In this document: one piece after another, positions 61,801 through 64,000 of the stretch | How the letters are laid out: each line of letters opens with the position of its first letter | Position numbering within the stretch: the stretch's first letter is position 1 | NCBI GenBank assembly: GCA_958450325.1 | Contig: OY288245.1 | Span: 63,661,441-63,725,440 of the forward strand | Origin: Agrostemma githago | Lineage: Eukaryota > Streptophyta > Magnoliopsida > Caryophyllales > Caryophyllaceae | DNA: 64,000 bases | Reading direction: 5' to 3' | The notes under the pieces: generated by a model | The model's input: only the letters and a program-made list of their open reading frames with translations | Told to the model about the DNA's origin: nothing | Database searches by the model: none | Program-made: the position numbers and the translations under genes

Positions 61801-62579
61801 TATTGTTAGAGTAACATACATTATTCGTTAGAGTAACATATTGAATCAGTTACAGTAACACAGTTTATGAGTTTGATTGATTTTCCAATATCTAGTCCTT
61901 AGAGTAACATCCTTTATTGGAGTAAAATGAGTTAGAATAACACACGTTATGCGTTACAGTAACATACTTAATGAGTTACAGTAACACAGTTTATGAGTAT
62001 AATTTGATTTTCAATATCCAGTACTTAGAGTAATAACAGGTGTGAAACATTGGAATTATAATGGAGTTTTATAATTTTTGTTTTGGAGTATCCTTAATAG
62101 AAACATACATTCAAAAGACTAATATGCAACGTAACAGATTTTATGAGTTAAAATAACACAGTTCATGAATTAGAGTAACACATTGTATGAGTTAAAGTAA
62201 CAGTTTTTGAAAGAGACTATTATACAACGTAACAGATTTTATGAGTTAAAGTAACACAGTTCATGAATTAAAGTAACACATTGTATGAGTTAAAGTAACA
62301 TAGTTTATGAGTTATAGCAGTAACATAGTAACATACGTACAATGGTAGTAGGAAAATTATGATTTTTTGGTGAAGATGAAAAAAACTTAATTTTGAAGAA
62401 ACTTGTTGTGTGAGAGAAAGAAACAGTTAAAATATTGATAGGAGAGAGAAGATTTGCATTGAGATAATTAAAGAAGAGAGAGAAATGATATATTTACCAA
62501 GATTTGTTAGTTATTTCCTTATTTCACCTCAAGCAATCACAACCATCCATCTTCCACTTGATCAATGGTCCAAGATTGG

Positions 62580-62658
62580 ACTCATTGACCCTACCTACCC
62601 ACCTACCCACCTACCTACCCACCGACCCAGCGACCCACCTACCCACCTACCTACCTAC
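62580..62658. repeat. CCTACCCACCTA-type tetranucleotide repeat
   Basis: CCTA, CCCA and CCGA units in tandem between element H and the next element, in the place taken elsewhere by (TA)n/(GA)n. Confidence 0.9.
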
Positions 62659-64000
62659 CTACATATAGAAATGGGTTCACGAGAGTTTTGTGTGGATTGG
62701 AAAGTTGTGTTGTTGGCTATTGATTTTGGGTTGGATGGAATGCTTAGATGAATGATGTTAATAAAAAAGTAGATGTCAGTAATTGACACAGCAGTAGTGG
62801 AGAGAGAAAAGGAGAAAAGAAAAAAACAACCATTTCCTCAATCAAACTCTCACTTCTTACCACTAGTCTCAGTCCTTACCACTTGATACTCTCTCATCTT
62901 CATCTTCATCTTCATCTATCAAATAAAAAAACGCATCATCTTCTTCTTCAAGATCCATTCATTCATTAAACAAAAAAAACATCCTCATCTTCAAAATTAA
63001 TTCATTCAACAAAAAAAGTTTCTTCATCTTTCAAGCTTCATTCATCCAACAAAAAATAAGAGCATCTTCATCTTCAAGCTTGATGAATACGGAAGTTTGA
63101 TGAACATCTTCATCCTATCATCATCTTCATCATGCGTAATATTTTTGCAAAATTGCAAGGTCGCACACTTTCAGTTGTATAGTCACACTCATTATATTTT
63201 ATAGTCACACTCATTATGTTGTAGAATCACGCAGCTGTACGCTCATTGTAGTCACATATTCAGTTGTAGAGTCACACTTATTATGTTGTATAGTCACACT
63301 CGCTAAGTTGTAGAATTACGCAACTTTAGAATATCTTAGGATTAAGGTATCATTCGTTTAATCATCTTCATCTTCATGCTTGTTTTATTTTTCATTCCTT
63401 TTTTTTAATATTTATAAAATTATTCATCTTCATTATCAAAAAAAATGAAAGTTGAATATGGGTGAATGGACAACTATGACTTTCCTCAGTAACGACATTC
63501 TAAAAAAATGAAAAGTATTTAAACATTCAACCTCCATTCATGTTGGTTTCTTTTACAATTGATTTCATGTTTGTAAGACGCATTTAAAAATTCGGAAAAT
63601 TACTGAAACGTTCTACTCTCCCATCACAAATATTACAACAGGTGATTGTTAGACGTAAAATGAGCGACTTCGATTCATCCAACAAAAAAAGAAGAATTTC
63701 TTCATCTTCAAGATTCGTTCATCCAAAAAAAAAGAACAACTTCATCTTCCAACTTCATTCATCCAACAAAAAAATATTCTAATTAATATATGTTCTAGTT
63801 AGAAAATGACTATAAAAACATTTTAATTAAAAAAAAGAACAACTCATTTTGTGCGTAATGTTCTTGCAGAATTGCAAGGTCACACACTTTTAATTGTATA
63901 GTCACACTCATTATGCTATATAGTCACACTCGTTATGTTGACATTTAACATTACGCACAAAATGAGTGTGATTCCAAAACATAATGAGTGTGATTCTACT
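62659..64000 (+). mobile_element. E1-related element, right end outside window
   Basis: The start (AGAAATGGGTTCACGAG, then TTGATTTTGGGTTGGATGG and CTTAGATGAATGATG) is a diverged form of E1 at 36625. The AGTCACACTCATTATGTTGT array (about 63180-63310, again at 63900-64000) matches E1's at 37310-37460. Long C/T stretches with ATCTTCATC repeats fill the rest. No coding sequence is supported. Confidence 0.55.

Larger units (their letters stand above)
60159..62590 (+). mobile_element. (TA)n-bracketed element H
   Basis: The left end (GGCTCTTTTGAGTCCTT, ATGAGTCCATAAGTCCTCAC, CCATTGAATGAGATGAGG) mirrors element G. The right end at about 62530-62590 has ACAACCATCCATC, TTGATCAATGG and GGACTCATTGACCC, which inverted resembles the family ends. 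Two candidate first exons and one later exon are visible. GTTACTTTAAT-type units occur at about 60845-60985, and the complementary AGAGTAACA/AGTTACAGTAACAC units at about 61385-62335. (GAA)n and (GAT)n tracts at 61671-61800 interrupt the later exon. Confidence 0.6.

Overview
The window is nuclear DNA of a flowering plant. The evidence is spliced plant gene structure with GT..AG introns, plant-type transposon termini, and the high A+T content of the intergenic space. The mix of Athila-type Ty3/gypsy elements, CACTA elements, Helitrons, Stowaway MITEs and long (TA)n/(GA)n tracts fits a large, repeat-rich eudicot genome. Caryophyllales is a guess only.

Layout. 1-8174: the 3' half of an Athila-type Ty3/gypsy retrotransposon. 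Its ORF1-like coding region is degenerate and is split, five codons before the stop, by a 3.7-kb non-autonomous CACTA transposon (1551-5279, GAC target duplication). Its 3' LTR is 6845-8174. 8258-9321: a short non-autonomous Helitron. About 9727-11672: a second, probable Helitron carrying a piece of an RPA1-like OB-fold gene. About 12600-18495: a nearly complete L1-type LINE with ORF1 (DUF4283 and zinc knuckle) and ORF2 (APE endonuclease, RT, zf-RVT), inactivated by two in-frame TAG codons and one frameshift. 19348-27542 (minus): the only clear host gene, an MRS2/MGT-type CorA magnesium transporter with ten coding exons plus a 5'UTR intron. 27600-30778: intergenic, with one intact Stowaway MITE.

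30779-64000 is all repeats and is the most unusual part. A block containing a LINE 3' fragment, an Athila-type 5' LTR with tRNA-Asp primer site and gag, a second LTR nested in gag, and several (TA)n-bracketed transposons is present as L (30846-36989) plus S (37587 to about 42440). It appears again, inverted, as R (43063-49285) plus S' (49286-53139). Part of it appears a third time as D (53720-58211), which is collinear with R and S'. The inverted copy is circularly permuted relative to its source: the outer ends of L and S are joined through a (TA)n tract, and the break lies at 36989/37587. This is what reinsertion of a DNA circle would leave, although an assembly error must be excluded.

From 36.3 kb to the end the sequence is dominated by elements bracketed by (TA)n/(GA)n tracts. 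They share related terminal sequences (a recurring GAGTCCATGAGTCC-like box followed by CCATTGATC-like text) and internal arrays of GTTAC- or ACTTC-containing units. Two of them lie head to head and have a matching 64-bp first coding exon that ends in a phase-1 splice donor. One of these also has a downstream exon that could be the beginning of a FAR1/MULE-like protein. This looks like a coherent transposon family that I cannot name, and it is the best candidate for something undescribed.
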